Shown here: one piece after another, positions 25,799-35,165 of the stretch | How positions within the stretch are numbered: the first letter of the stretch is position 1 | How the letters are laid out: each line of letters begins with the position of its first letter | Source: an uncultured Chlorobiaceae bacterium | GTDB taxonomy: Bacteria > Bacteroidota > Chlorobiia > Chlorobiales > Chlorobiaceae | Direction: 5' to 3' | DNA: 64,000 bases | Assembly: GCA_903869365.1 (NCBI GenBank) | Contig: CAIPYV010000114.1 | Span: 39,012 to 103,011 of the forward strand | The notes under the pieces: generated by a model | What the model was told of the DNA's origin: nothing | Seen by the model: the letters and a program-made list of their open reading frames with translations, nothing else | The model's database searches: none | Made by a program: the position numbers and the translations under genes

Positions 25799-27667
25799 AT
25801 GAACAAAAAAGTATTTCTTGTTGTCATGGCAGCCCTGCTGTGCAGCAAAGGAGTTCTCAGAGCAGAGCAGACCAGAAGCTTTTTCGGGGATGAGATGGTT
25901 GTGACGGCTACGAAAACCCTCAACTCTATCAGCGATACCGGTGGCTCATCGGTCACGGTCATTACCTCTGAAGAGATAAGGAATTCAGGCAAGCAAAGTG
26001 TCGAAGAGGTTATCAAGGGAACTGCCGGTATTGATGTGGCCTCTAACGGAGGTACAGGGACACTTGCAAGTGTTTTTTTAAGAGGGGCAGATGCAAAAAA
26101 CACTCTCGTTCTTATCGATGGAGTGCCAGCAAACGATCCATCCGATGCCAACCGGGCTCCGAATTTTGCCAATCTCACTGTTGATAATATTGATCGAATA
26201 GAAATTGTACGTGGTACGGTCAGTTTTTTGTATGGCTCGAATGCATCCGCCGGGGTCATTAACATTATTACCAGAAAGGGATCATCAACGCCAGAGTCGT
26301 TTGCCGGTGTCGAGGGCGGAGCTTATGGTACATACAAAGCCTATGCGGGTACAAATGGTCAGCGGGGTCTTCTGAACTATTCAGTAGGGCTCTCAAGATT
26401 AAAAACTGAAGGTTTTTCAGCAGTTGATCAAAACAACAAGTGGATAAATCCAACAGGAAAGCTTTTTGAAAAAGACGGGTATGAAAATACAACTCTTTCA
26501 GGAAACTTCGTCTTGCAGTTGAACGAACACACCTCTTTTGAAACAGTTATCAGATATACGAAAGCTGATCTGGCTTACGATTATAGCGGAATGGATATAG
26601 CAGGACTTAATCAGGATTCTGACCAGTTGAATGGTCGAGTTGCAATGAAAATGAACTATGAGCCACTGACTTCGACATTGTACTATAATGTTATTGATCA
26701 GGATCGCACCTATCTGAGCAGTGATGTCGTATCCAGCAAATTTAACGGTCACCGGTATGAAATAGGCTGGCAGGGTGATCTTGCGGCAACAGCAGACAAT
26801 ATCGTGTCGGTAGGATTGAATTACCAGCAGGAGAGCATGGTCAATGAAAATTTTGGAGACTATGCATCATTATTCAATAAAGGAATTGGTTCAAACAGTG
26901 TTTTTTTGCAGGATCAGTGGCATTTTTGCGGGCTCAATCTTGTGGGGGGATTGCGTTATGAGGATAATGAAAAATTCGGAAGCAAGACCACCTGCAGGAT
27001 CGCACCCTCCTACACCATCAATGATACTGTTTTCAAGTTCAGTTACGGCACAGGGTTCAGGGCTCCGTCGCTCTATGAACTTTACTCCCCGTACGGCAAC
27101 ACAACACTTACCGCAGAAACAAGTTTCGGTTGGGATACAGGCTTCGAGCAGAAAGTTTCTGAACGGCTGAAGTTAGGAGGAACTTACTTCCGGATGGATT
27201 TTGATAACCGTATTGATTTTGACCTCTCAACCTGGCAATATGTTCAGGTTGCAGGTATCACCAGAACCCTTGGTTTCGAGAGTTTTATTGAATGGAAGCC
27301 AATCGACCAGCTTCTGCTTACAGGTAATTATACCTATACCTCCACAGCAGATCCTCTTGGCAGTGAGCTTCTGAGACGACCAAAAAACAAAGTCGGAATT
27401 GCGGGAACAGGAAAGTTATCCCGTAACCTGAAGGTCAGTAGTAACATACAGTGGGTAGGGAGTCGTATTGATCATGGTGTTGAAGGCAAAAGTTCAGGTC
27501 AGCTTCCCGCTTATTTTCTTATGAACATGACCGGATCGTATAAATTGAGCGACAAGCTTGAGTTTTATGGCAGGGTCGACAATGTGCTGAACAGATATTA
27601 TGAAGAGGCTTGGGGTTATGCTACTTCTGGCAGGTCTGCCTATGCAGGTATCAAGGTTACTTTTTGA
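25799..27667 (+). CDS. btuB: TonB-dependent cobamide receptor (BtuB-like)
   Basis: A 622-residue outer-membrane receptor. A signal peptide (MNKKVFLVVMAALLCSKGVLRA) is followed by a TonB box (DEMVVTAT), the plug domain (VTVITSEEIRNSGKQSVEEV, VFLRGADAKNTLVLIDGVP, IDRIEIVRGTVSFLYGSNASAGVINIITRK) and a 22-strand barrel ending in aromatic residues (YAGIKVTF). The length is that of E. coli BtuB (about 600), and the cobalamin riboswitch directly upstream identifies the cargo as a cobamide. It takes up corrinoids with energy from TonB. It heads the salvage operon, with cobQ about 100 bases behind. Confidence 0.92.
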   Translation: MNKKVFLVVMAALLCSKGVLRAEQTRSFFGDEMVVTATKTLNSISDTGGSSVTVITSEEIRNSGKQSVEEVIKGTAGIDVASNGGTGTLASVFLRGADAKNTLVLIDGVPANDPSDANRAPNFANLTVDNIDRIEIVRGTVSFLYGSNASAGVINIITRKGSSTPESFAGVEGGAYGTYKAYAGTNGQRGLLNYSVGLSRLKTEGFSAVDQNNKWINPTGKLFEKDGYENTTLSGNFVLQLNEHTSFETVIRYTKADLAYDYSGMDIAGLNQDSDQLNGRVAMKMNYEPLTSTLYYNVIDQDRTYLSSDVVSSKFNGHRYEIGWQGDLAATADNIVSVGLNYQQESMVNENFGDYASLFNKGIGSNSVFLQDQWHFCGLNLVGGLRYEDNEKFGSKTTCRIAPSYTINDTVFKFSYGTGFRAPSLYELYSPYGNTTLTAETSFGWDTGFEQKVSERLKLGGTYFRMDFDNRIDFDLSTWQYVQVAGITRTLGFESFIEWKPIDQLLLTGNYTYTSTADPLGSELLRRPKNKVGIAGTGKLSRNLKVSSNIQWVGSRIDHGVEGKSSGQLPAYFLMNMTGSYKLSDKLEFYGRVDNVLNRYYEEAWGYATSGRSAYAGIKVTF

Positions 27668-27718
27668 GCAGTTTATTTTCCAACCATAACAAAGTGTTAT
27701 GAATATAACTATGACCAG

Positions 27719-27735
27719 CTCGGCAGGCTGCCGAG
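27719..27735 (+). other. Short hairpin between btuB and cobQ
   Basis: CTCGGCA-GGC-TGCCGAG forms a perfect seven-base stem with a three-base loop in the 101-base gap. There is no U-run, so it is more likely an mRNA-stability element than a terminator. Confidence 0.45.
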
Positions 27736-27768
27736 AATGGAGCCTGACTCTCTGGTTCACCACAAAAC

Positions 27769-29283
27769 ATGGGAATGCATAAAAAAAAATTGCGCGCTCT
27801 CGCGGTATTAGGTACCGGTTCGGATGTTGGAAAAAGCATAGTTGCAACGGCGCTGTGCCGGATCTTCAGCAATGCAGGTATCGATGTGGCGCCCTACAAG
27901 GCGCAGAACATGTCGAACAACTCAGGAGTTACGCCGGAAGGGTTTGAAATCGGCCGGGCGCAGATCGCCCAGGCCGAAGCGGCCCGGGTTGTGCCCACGC
28001 CCGACATGAATCCAGTACTTCTCAAGCCCAATTCCGATACAAGCGCACAGGTGGTGCTGCAGGGAAAGGTCTGCACCACCGAGACGGCGCAAGGGTATTT
28101 CAGGGATACCACACTCTGGGCTGCAGCTGCAAAGAAGAGTCTGGAACGGTTGATGATCAAGCATGATCTTGTGGTGATTGAAGGGGCAGGTTCTTGCGCC
28201 GAGATGAATCTCTACGAGAGGGACTTTGTAAATTTCAGAACAGCCAGAGCTGCCGGTGCCGCTGTTATCCTTGTTGCAGATATTGACAGAGGAGGGGTTT
28301 TTGCGCAGCTTGCCGGAACCCTTGCCATCATTCCGCCCGAAGATAGGACCTTGGTCAAAGGGCTTATTATCAATCGCTTCAGGGGAGATATCGATCTGTT
28401 TAACGATGGTGTTACTATGCTTGAATCGATGACCGGTCTTCCTGTTCTTGGAGTTATTCCCTATTACCGGGGATTCAGCATCGATGCTGAAGACGCTGTG
28501 CCGCTTTCGGCCAAGGTTGACCCAACAGAAGGGCCTGAAGCTGGAAAAATCGGGGTTGCAGTGATTTATTTTCCCCATATATCGAACTTTACCGATCTAT
28601 CTCCTCTGGAACATGATTCTCAAGTGACTCTGCACTATCTCCATTATTCCAGATCATTGAAAGGCTATAAAGCACTTATTCTTCCCGGATCGAAAAATGT
28701 GCGTGGTGATCTCGAATGGCTCTGTTCACTTGGCTGGGAACCTGAAATCCGCGCATTCAGAGAAGCGGGAGGAGTCATCATGGGCCTTTGCGGAGGCTAT
28801 CAGATGCTGGGAAAGAGTATCGCCGATCCGCATGGCGTTGAAGGTTCTGCAGGTATCAGCAAGGCTCTTGCTCTTCTGGATGTTGAAACCGTGCTCGAAC
28901 AGGAGAAATGTCTTTCAAATGCACGGGGAGTCATTATCGGTGACACCTGCGAGGCTTGCGGATATGAGATACACATGGGCAGAAGCATTGTTTCAAATGA
29001 GTGCACTCCGTTTCTCAGGGTATCAGTCCGAAATAACACACATGAAGATGATGTTGACGGCGCTGTAAGTGCAGACGGAAAAGTTATCGGCACCTATTTT
29101 CATGGTATATTCGATGAACCGGCAGTCAAGCAATGGTTTCTCTCTCAAGTTGAGCCGACCTACAGAGCCAAAAAGCCTGAAAAGGGGCGTCAGGAAAGCT
29201 ATGAACTTCTTGCCTCACACTTTTCCAGCCACCTTGATCTTGATAAGGTTTATGAAATTATTGATCAAACACCGTTGCAATGA
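27769..29283 (+). CDS. cobQ: Cobyric acid synthase, glutamine-dependent
   Basis: A 504-residue CobQ/CbiP that amidates four side-chain carboxylates of adenosyl-cobyrinic acid diamide to give cobyric acid, using ATP and glutamine. The N-terminal dethiobiotin-synthetase-like ATPase has [20 protein letters not shown] and [16 protein letters not shown], with [20 protein letters not shown]. The C-terminal class I glutaminase domain has the nucleophile in [10 protein letters not shown] (about residues 338-347) and a late histidine in [10 protein letters not shown]. The length is standard. Its stop overlaps the next start by four bases (ATGA), so it is coupled to the threonine-phosphate decarboxylase gene. 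Confidence 0.96.
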   Translation: MGMHKKKLRALAVLGTGSDVGKSIVATALCRIFSNAGIDVAPYKAQNMSNNSGVTPEGFEIGRAQIAQAEAARVVPTPDMNPVLLKPNSDTSAQVVLQGKVCTTETAQGYFRDTTLWAAAAKKSLERLMIKHDLVVIEGAGSCAEMNLYERDFVNFRTARAAGAAVILVADIDRGGVFAQLAGTLAIIPPEDRTLVKGLIINRFRGDIDLFNDGVTMLESMTGLPVLGVIPYYRGFSIDAEDAVPLSAKVDPTEGPEAGKIGVAVIYFPHISNFTDLSPLEHDSQVTLHYLHYSRSLKGYKALILPGSKNVRGDLEWLCSLGWEPEIRAFREAGGVIMGLCGGYQMLGKSIADPHGVEGSAGISKALALLDVETVLEQEKCLSNARGVIIGDTCEACGYEIHMGRSIVSNECTPFLRVSVRNNTHEDDVDGAVSADGKVIGTYFHGIFDEPAVKQWFLSQVEPTYRAKKPEKGRQESYELLASHFSSHLDLDKVYEIIDQTPLQ

Positions 29284-30362
29284 CAAGCCTTTATTATCAT
29301 AAACACGGTGGGGTGGCAAAAAAAAGCCTCACTGAGGACGGCAGAGAGATTCTTGATTTCAGTGTCAATATCAGCCCGATTTTTCCGCCGATTGCTCATC
29401 TGTCGCTTGTGGATTTTGCGCTTCAGAGCTATCCATCCATCGATGGCCGGGGTATAAAAGAGTATTATCAGAAAAAGTTCACTCTCAGCACTTCAATGAT
29501 CCTTTCGCTCAATGGGGCGATTGAAGGGATCTATCTTCTGCCAAGGGCACTGGAACTTCGTCGTATCATGCTGCTTTCACCTTCGTTTTACGAGTACGAA
29601 AGGGCCGCAAAAATAGCCGGAGCTCAGATTGTTTCTGTTCCACTTGAGGCTGAAAAAGGCTTCCGATTGCCGGGAATTGAAGTGCTTGCTGATGCGCTCA
29701 TTCATGCTGATGCATTTTTTGCGGCAAATCCCAATAACCCAACAGGGACAGAAGTGCCGCCGGAAATTATCATGGCTTTGGCAAGCCGCTTTCCTGATAA
29801 ATGGTTTATTGTGGACGAGGCATTTATACAGTTTACACCTGAGTTTCCTGATAACTCCCTGATGGGTAAGGTGTTGGCGCTTAAAAATGTCATCGTGCTG
29901 CACTCACTTACCAAATTTTATGCGCTCCCCGGTTTGCGTCTTGGAGCGCTGATTGCTCATCCGGAAGTTATCACTCGTCTTCTTGATTATAAGGAGCCCT
30001 GGACAGTGAATGCCATTGCCGAATCAGTCGCTGTCAAACTGCTTGAGTGTGGTGCTTACGAAGAGTCACTTCTTGCTATGATTGTTTCTGAAAGAGAGCG
30101 GATGAAAGTCTCACTAACCAAACTTGACGGTATCAGGCTTGCCGGTGGAGCGGCCAATTTTTTTCTTGCCCAATGGAACAAGGGTTGTTCTCTTGATCAT
30201 CTTCTTGTCTATCTTAAGAATCAAGGTATTCATGTCAGAGATTGCCGGAATTTTTTCGGCCTTGAAGTTAACTATTTCCGGTTTGCCGTCAGGACACCCT
30301 TAGAGAACAACCGTTTTCTTGACACCATGCAGGCCGCCAACCGATCACTAAAATTGAGCTGA
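29280..30362 (+). CDS. cobD: Threonine-phosphate decarboxylase (aminopropanol arm supply)
   Basis: A 360-residue fold-type I PLP enzyme of the histidinol-phosphate aminotransferase branch. [11 protein letters not shown] at the N-terminus, [25 protein letters not shown] and the PLP-lysine segment [20 protein letters not shown] are all present. In cobamide synthesis it decarboxylates L-threonine O-3-phosphate to (R)-1-amino-2-propanol phosphate, the linker that CbiB attaches to cobyric acid. Position between cobQ and cbiB supports this over histidinol-phosphate aminotransferase. Nomenclature: CobD in Salmonella, CobC in the Pseudomonas scheme. Confidence 0.9.
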   Translation: MTSLYYHKHGGVAKKSLTEDGREILDFSVNISPIFPPIAHLSLVDFALQSYPSIDGRGIKEYYQKKFTLSTSMILSLNGAIEGIYLLPRALELRRIMLLSPSFYEYERAAKIAGAQIVSVPLEAEKGFRLPGIEVLADALIHADAFFAANPNNPTGTEVPPEIIMALASRFPDKWFIVDEAFIQFTPEFPDNSLMGKVLALKNVIVLHSLTKFYALPGLRLGALIAHPEVITRLLDYKEPWTVNAIAESVAVKLLECGAYEESLLAMIVSERERMKVSLTKLDGIRLAGGAANFFLAQWNKGCSLDHLLVYLKNQGIHVRDCRNFFGLEVNYFRFAVRTPLENNRFLDTMQAANRSLKLS

Positions 30363-30368
30363 GTTGTT

Positions 30369-31319
30369 ATGGCATTTATGGATGAGTTTATTCTCCCTTT
30401 GGCATTTACCCTTGATCTCAGCTTTGGCGATCCTCGAGGGTTCTTCCATCCAGTCAAAGGGATCGGCTGGCTTGCCGATAAAACCGAAACATGGATGCGA
30501 AGTACCAGTCTGTCGCTTCGTCTGGCTGGCATACTTGCCGTGATTGTTGTTGTCGGTGGTACTGCCTTTTCAACCTGGCTCCTCATCGCTCTCTTAAGCC
30601 ACCTGCACAGGGTGGCAGGGCTCGCCCTGAGTATCTACCTCCTCTACAGCTCTTTTGCCGTCAGGGATCTTGGAGATCATGCCGGAGCTGTGCAGCAGGC
30701 CCTTGAAGCAGGGGATACAGCGTTGGCTCGTCAGAAACTCTCACTCATGGTCGGTCGCGATACGGCATCTCTTGACGAAAGCGGCATAGCTCTTGCCGCA
30801 ACGGAAAGTGTCGCCGAAAACACCGTCGACGGTGTGACCGCACCCTTGTTCTATGCGCTCTTGTTCGGTCCAGTTGGCGCCATAGCCTATAAAGCCATCA
30901 ACACACTCGACTCCATGTTCGGTTATAAAAATGAACGGTATCATGAGTTCGGATGGGCTGCAGCAAAGCTGGATGACATTGCAAACTATCTTCCTGCTCG
31001 ATTGACCGTGTTCACGATAGCGTTGGCTGCGGCTATCGGCAAACTTAAATTTTTTGATACATTCAAGGCTGTTTTTCGGGGCGCGAGGCTTCACGAAAGT
31101 CCCAACTCAGGTTACCCTGAATCCGCTTTCGCCGGAGCTCTCGGCGTGACTTTGGGCGGTGAACGAAGTTATGGTGGCGTTGTCCATCAGGCACCTTTGC
31201 TCGGCGTAAAACTCGGACAGTGCACCCCACTCATCATCCGGCAGAGCATTGCCCTGATGTGGATGACCGCAGTTCTCTTTCTTGGAGCAGGTATGGGTAT
31301 CAGATTTTTTCTCCAATAA
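30369..31319 (+). CDS. cbiB: Adenosylcobinamide-phosphate synthase
   Basis: A 316-residue membrane protein of the CbiB family (CobD in the Pseudomonas scheme). Conserved blocks are LDLSFGDPRGFFHPVKGIGW at the N-terminus, SLMVGRDTASLDESGIALAATESVAENTVDGVTAPLFYAL in the middle, and HESPNSGYPESAFAGALGV with LGGERSYGG near the end. Several membrane helices alternate with these. It joins the aminopropanol phosphate made by CobD to cobyric acid to give adenosylcobinamide phosphate. It follows cobD by 6 bases. A 103-base gap separates it from cobO. Confidence 0.95.
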   Translation: MAFMDEFILPLAFTLDLSFGDPRGFFHPVKGIGWLADKTETWMRSTSLSLRLAGILAVIVVVGGTAFSTWLLIALLSHLHRVAGLALSIYLLYSSFAVRDLGDHAGAVQQALEAGDTALARQKLSLMVGRDTASLDESGIALAATESVAENTVDGVTAPLFYALLFGPVGAIAYKAINTLDSMFGYKNERYHEFGWAAAKLDDIANYLPARLTVFTIALAAAIGKLKFFDTFKAVFRGARLHESPNSGYPESAFAGALGVTLGGERSYGGVVHQAPLLGVKLGQCTPLIIRQSIALMWMTAVLFLGAGMGIRFFLQ

Positions 31320-31422
31320 GCCACCGTATATCATTATTTATTACAACATCATGTCAACAACGTGCATATATCTTCTGAAAAACCACGAATAATAAGATGT
31401 TATTAACCCAACACTCATCGAT

Positions 31423-31989
31423 ATGATAAGTCAGAGAAAAACAGGAAGAATCCATGATCTTATAAAACAAAAACGTATCCTTCTTTTCACTGGTAACGGC
31501 AAAGGAAAAAGTACCGCAGCATTCGGAATGCTTGCAAGGGCACTGGGCCATGGTATGCGTTCAAGAGTAATCCAGTTTGTCAAATCTGACGAGAGTGTTG
31601 GAGAACAGAAATTTTTCAGTCATCTCAACGGTGTTGAGTGGGAGCAGTTCGGAGAGGGATTTCTTCCGAGAGATCCCGCAAGCCCAAGCATGGAACAGCA
31701 CAGAATTGCTGCCCGCAAAGGACTTGATGCCGCAATAGCCGCACTTCATTCGCCCGATTACGACTTTGTGCTGCTCGATGAACTCTGTTTTGCTCTTAGC
31801 CAGAAGCTCATCCCCCTTGATCCTCTACTTGATGCGCTCAGTGCGGCAGGGGAGGGAAAGATTGTGGTCATGACCGGCAGAAATGCACCTGCGGCCCTTG
31901 TTGCTGTTGCCGATACGGTCACCGAGATGACAATGATCAAACATGGCTATGAGCAGGGGATTCCTGCAATGAAGGGTGTTGAAAACTGA
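31423..31989 (+). CDS. cobO: Cob(I)alamin/cob(I)yrinic acid a,c-diamide adenosyltransferase
   Basis: A 188-residue CobA/BtuR/CobO-type ATP:corrinoid adenosyltransferase. The P-loop is LLFTGNGKGKSTAAFG (about residues 19-34), followed by RVIQFVKSDESVGEQKFF, and the Walker B-like VLLDELCFAL. It moves the adenosyl group of ATP to the reduced cobalt of corrinoids, needed both for de novo synthesis and for salvage of imported cobinamide or cobalamin. Its stop TGA shares one base with the ATG of the permease gene, so uptake and adenosylation are coupled in translation. Confidence 0.93.
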   Translation: MISQRKTGRIHDLIKQKRILLFTGNGKGKSTAAFGMLARALGHGMRSRVIQFVKSDESVGEQKFFSHLNGVEWEQFGEGFLPRDPASPSMEQHRIAARKGLDAAIAALHSPDYDFVLLDELCFALSQKLIPLDPLLDALSAAGEGKIVVMTGRNAPAALVAVADTVTEMTMIKHGYEQGIPAMKGVEN

Positions 31990-33026
31990 TGGGTATGAAC
32001 GATTCACAGTTCTGTGATGAGAACAGTTTCTCTGCTAAAAATCGTCTGAAATCGGAGCTAAGGATTTTTCTTTTTTTTGCAGCAATTATCCTCCTGCTCG
32101 CACTCTCCATGCTCCTCGGTCCTTCCGGTATCGGTATTCCCGATATGGAATCCTCCTCTGGCAGTGCAATCTTTTCGCTCCGTTTCAGCCGTCTTTTGAT
32201 GGGAATGATGACCGGAGCCGCTCTTTCCGCATCCGGTGTTGTTTTTCAGGCACTTCTGCGCAATCCTCTCGCCGAACCCTACGTGCTCGGTGTCAGTGGT
32301 GGAGCCGGTCTCGGTGCAACCCTCAGCATTCTTGCCGGATCGGGTCTCTTTGTTTCCCTCGGCCTTCCTGTTGTAGCCTTTATTTCCGCAGTTTTAACGC
32401 TGATGATAGTTTACGGTATTGCAAGCCAGGGCTCAAGTGGTCATCCTTCCGTATACAGCCTTATTCTCAGCGGAGTGATCGTCAGCTCAATCTGTTCGAG
32501 CGTTATTATGTTTCTTGTCTCTACAGCCAGTGTTGAAGGGATGCACAATGTTATCTGGTGGATGCTTGGCAGCCTGCAACCGGTTTCTTCTGCTCAGCAG
32601 CAGCTTTCGGCTGCACTTATTCTTGGTGGCCTTGGTGGTATCTGGCTGCTCTCCCCACGCCTCAATGCCCTTGCGCTCGGTCGGGAGATGGCTCATTATC
32701 AGGGGCTCCATGCCGATCTTGTGCTTGTTGTTGGCTTGCTTTTTGCGACGCTCCTGGCGGCAACAGCGGTCTCCCTTTCCGGTATGATAGGATTTGTCGG
32801 ACTTATTGTACCCCATGTCATGCGCGCTGTTTTCGGTCCAGATAACCGAAAGCTTGTTCCACTTGCAGCGCTTGGAGGCGGTACATTTCTCGTCGTGTGT
32901 GATGCATTGGCGCGTACCCTGCTTGCGCCGATTGAGATTCCGGTAGGAGTTGTAACAGCCCTTGCGGGTGGACCTTTTTTTCTGATTATTTTACAACGAA
33001 GAATGAAACAGGCCTGGATTGCATAG
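31989..33026 (+). CDS. btuC: Cobamide ABC importer permease (BtuC/FecCD family)
   Basis: A 345-residue permease with about ten membrane helices. Family blocks are LRFSRLLMGMMTGAALSASGVVFQALLRNPLAEPYVLGVSGGAGLGA near the N-terminus (read in pieces, the classic RLPR/NPLAdPyvLGvS region), GSSGHPSVYSLILSGVIVSS and the cytoplasmic coupling region LSGMIGFVGLIVPHVMRAVFG. It forms the transmembrane pathway of the corrinoid importer with the ATPase that follows and the lipoprotein at 23753. Its end overlaps the alternative TTG start of the ATPase gene. Confidence 0.9.
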   Translation: MGMNDSQFCDENSFSAKNRLKSELRIFLFFAAIILLLALSMLLGPSGIGIPDMESSSGSAIFSLRFSRLLMGMMTGAALSASGVVFQALLRNPLAEPYVLGVSGGAGLGATLSILAGSGLFVSLGLPVVAFISAVLTLMIVYGIASQGSSGHPSVYSLILSGVIVSSICSSVIMFLVSTASVEGMHNVIWWMLGSLQPVSSAQQQLSAALILGGLGGIWLLSPRLNALALGREMAHYQGLHADLVLVVGLLFATLLAATAVSLSGMIGFVGLIVPHVMRAVFGPDNRKLVPLAALGGGTFLVVCDALARTLLAPIEIPVGVVTALAGGPFFLIILQRRMKQAWIA

Positions 33027-33027
33027 T

Positions 33028-34302
33028 ATGGAAAAAAATGCTTTGAGCTTCAGGGATGTTTCAGCTGGTTACAAGCATCGAAAGGTGCTTGATCACGTAT
33101 CATTTACTGTCAGGGAAGGGGAGTTTGTATCCCTGATCGGCCCTAATGGCTGTGGAAAAAGTACGCTTCTTAAAACTGCTGCTGCGCTTCTGAAACCTTT
33201 ATCCGGAGTGGTTGAGCTGTTTGATCAGGATGTGCACCTCCTAAAACCAGCGCGCCGAGCATCACTACTCGGTGTTGTCCCCCAGAAAATAGAATCCCCC
33301 ATGGCCTTTACCGTCAGCCAGATTGTCATGAATGGCCGGATCAGCTCGATAGGTCGATGGGGCACTCTCTCTCCCCGTGATCATGATCTTGTCGAGCGAT
33401 CCATGATTTACACCGATGTTCTTGGGCTTCGGGAGCGCTATTATACTGAATTGAGCGGGGGAGAACAGCAGCGAGTTGCCCTTGCAATGGTGCTTGCGCA
33501 AGATCCTGATATGATCATGCTCGACGAGTCGATCTCCCATCTTGATATCAATCATCGCCAGGAGGTGCTCCAGATTCTTATGAATCTCAATCGTGAAAAA
33601 CGGATGACCATTCTCTTGGTGAGCCATGATCTGACGCTTTCAGCCAGCATCTCTGATCGCTTTTTGCTCATGAACTCAGGCCGACTGATAAAAGCCGGTA
33701 CACCTGTTGAAGTGTTGGAACCTCAACTGCTCAGTACGGTCTACAATTGCGATCTGCGGGTTCAGCAGGATCCCTACACCGGGTATATGCAGGTCTCGGG
33801 AGCGATTGACAGTCTGCATCGACAAAAAAAATTGAACAGGAATGTTCATGTTATTGCCGGAGGTGGAAGTGGTATTGAGCTTTATCGCCGACTTCTTATC
33901 GAAGGGTACGAGCTTACCACCGGTGTTCTCAACCGTCTCGATTCCGATGCTGAAGCCGCGAGGGCACTCAACATAGCGGTTGCCCTTGAACAGCCTTTTT
34001 CACCTGTTGGAGCTGAGGCGATTGCACAAGCGTTGAAGATGATCGATAGTGCCGACACGGTGATACTCACACCCGTACCATTCGGTTCAGGAAACCTTGT
34101 CAATCTTGATCTTGCAAGAGCAGCCCTGAAAAAAGGCAAAACCGTTCTTCTTGCCAATGATATCGCCGATCGTGATTATACCGATGGAAAGGCAGCCGTG
34201 CAATTGGTCTCGAGCTTATTAAACGATGGTGCACTCGGCTGGCAATCCATGCCTGAACTCATGCTGCAACTCCAGCAACACTCTTATAACCGGTATCAAT
34301 GA
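33028..34302 (+). CDS. btuD: Cobamide ABC importer ATPase fused to a C-terminal nucleotide-binding-like domain
   Basis: A 424-residue protein. Residues 1 to about 250 are a FecE/BtuD-type ATPase: Walker A LIGPNGCGKSTLLKTA, signature [16 protein letters not shown], Walker B DMIMLDESISHLD and the switch VSHDLTL. The remaining ~165 residues are not part of a normal BtuD. They open with a glycine-rich strand (VHVIAGGGSGIELYRRLLIEG) and contain GVLNRLDSDAEAA, ADTVILTPVPFGSGNL and GKTVLLANDIADRDYT, like a Rossmann-type domain. A TTG at 33019 with an AGG upstream is an alternative start. Its stop overlaps the cbiR start (ATGA). Confidence 0.88.
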   Translation: MEKNALSFRDVSAGYKHRKVLDHVSFTVREGEFVSLIGPNGCGKSTLLKTAAALLKPLSGVVELFDQDVHLLKPARRASLLGVVPQKIESPMAFTVSQIVMNGRISSIGRWGTLSPRDHDLVERSMIYTDVLGLRERYYTELSGGEQQRVALAMVLAQDPDMIMLDESISHLDINHRQEVLQILMNLNREKRMTILLVSHDLTLSASISDRFLLMNSGRLIKAGTPVEVLEPQLLSTVYNCDLRVQQDPYTGYMQVSGAIDSLHRQKKLNRNVHVIAGGGSGIELYRRLLIEGYELTTGVLNRLDSDAEAARALNIAVALEQPFSPVGAEAIAQALKMIDSADTVILTPVPFGSGNLVNLDLARAALKKGKTVLLANDIADRDYTDGKAAVQLVSSLLNDGALGWQSMPELMLQLQQHSYNRYQ

Positions 34303-35099
34303 TCTGTAAACAGCGCTTTCCCTTTCGGTTCGGCACAACATCCTACATTATACCGGCCGATATTATTCCCAATGTAGAATACCTTAAAGAGAAGGTGGAC
34401 GATATTGAGCTTGTACTCTTTGAATCTGATGAATTCAGCAATCTTCCATCCCCTGCCGATATGCAGAGACTTGCAGATATTGCCAGCGAATCCTCACTTA
34501 CCTATTCGGTACATCTTCCGCTCGATGTTTATCTCGGTCATCCTGACAGGGATGAGAGAGCGCGATCGGTCAGCAAGTGTCTCAGAATCATCGAGCTGAC
34601 TTATAATTTGCCGAAATCCGCCTATGTCATGCACTTCGAAGCTGGTCAGGGTATCGACATCAACAGTTTTTCAGCTGACAGCAAGAGCCGATTTGTCGAT
34701 TCCCTGAAGGATTCAATGGCGATGCTGCTGTCAGCAACCGATGAATCTGCCTCAGCGTTTTGTATTGAAAATCTTAACTATCCCTTTGAGCTTGTCTGGC
34801 CGATTGTCGAAGAGTCTGCTCTTTCCGTCACGCTCGATATCGGCCATCTTGAGTATTACGGCTTCCCAACAGCCCTCTACCTGGAACGATATCTTTCCAA
34901 AGCAAAAGTGCTTCACATGCACGGCTCTTTGAATGGGAAGGATCACCACTCATTGTCCTGCATGAAGCGGGAATCGCTTGATCTGGTCATAAACGCTCTC
35001 TCAGACCAGAACATGCCAGATCGGGTCATGACCATGGAAATTTTTTCCCATGACGATTTCCTCTCTTCCTGCATCGCTATGCAGTCATTCCTGATTTGA
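34299..35099 (+). CDS. cbiR: Cobamide-remodelling phosphodiesterase-like enzyme (CbiR family)
   Basis: A 266-residue TIM-barrel protein of the AP-endonuclease-2/xylose-isomerase-like superfamily: RFGTTSYIIPADIIPNVEYL, VELVLFES-like strand (IELVLFESDEF), YSVHLPLDVYL, SAYVMHFEAGQG, FCIENLNYPFE, VTLDIGHLEYYG, VLHMHGSLNGKDHHSL and VMTMEIFSHDDF supply the histidines, acidic residues and Asn of a metal site. CbiR, described from Akkermansia, belongs to this superfamily and hydrolyses the phosphoribosyl bond of the nucleotide loop so that the lower ligand can be replaced. The gene is the last of a riboswitch-led corrinoid uptake operon and is coupled to the ATPase gene, which strongly favours this reading over DNA repair or sugar isomerisation. 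Confidence 0.78.
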   Translation: MICKQRFPFRFGTTSYIIPADIIPNVEYLKEKVDDIELVLFESDEFSNLPSPADMQRLADIASESSLTYSVHLPLDVYLGHPDRDERARSVSKCLRIIELTYNLPKSAYVMHFEAGQGIDINSFSADSKSRFVDSLKDSMAMLLSATDESASAFCIENLNYPFELVWPIVEESALSVTLDIGHLEYYGFPTALYLERYLSKAKVLHMHGSLNGKDHHSLSCMKRESLDLVINALSDQNMPDRVMTMEIFSHDDFLSSCIAMQSFLI

Positions 35100-35165
35100 A
35101 CCATATTTCAGCAAAGGGTGTTGTATATTTCTCCAAATATTTTGATGGTCAAATGAGTATCAAAC

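Noticed and set aside
27922..28578. Long open frame on the minus strand (218 codons) inside cobQ
   Set aside because: It is opposite a complete cobQ and has low-complexity, Cys/His-scattered translation with no family features.
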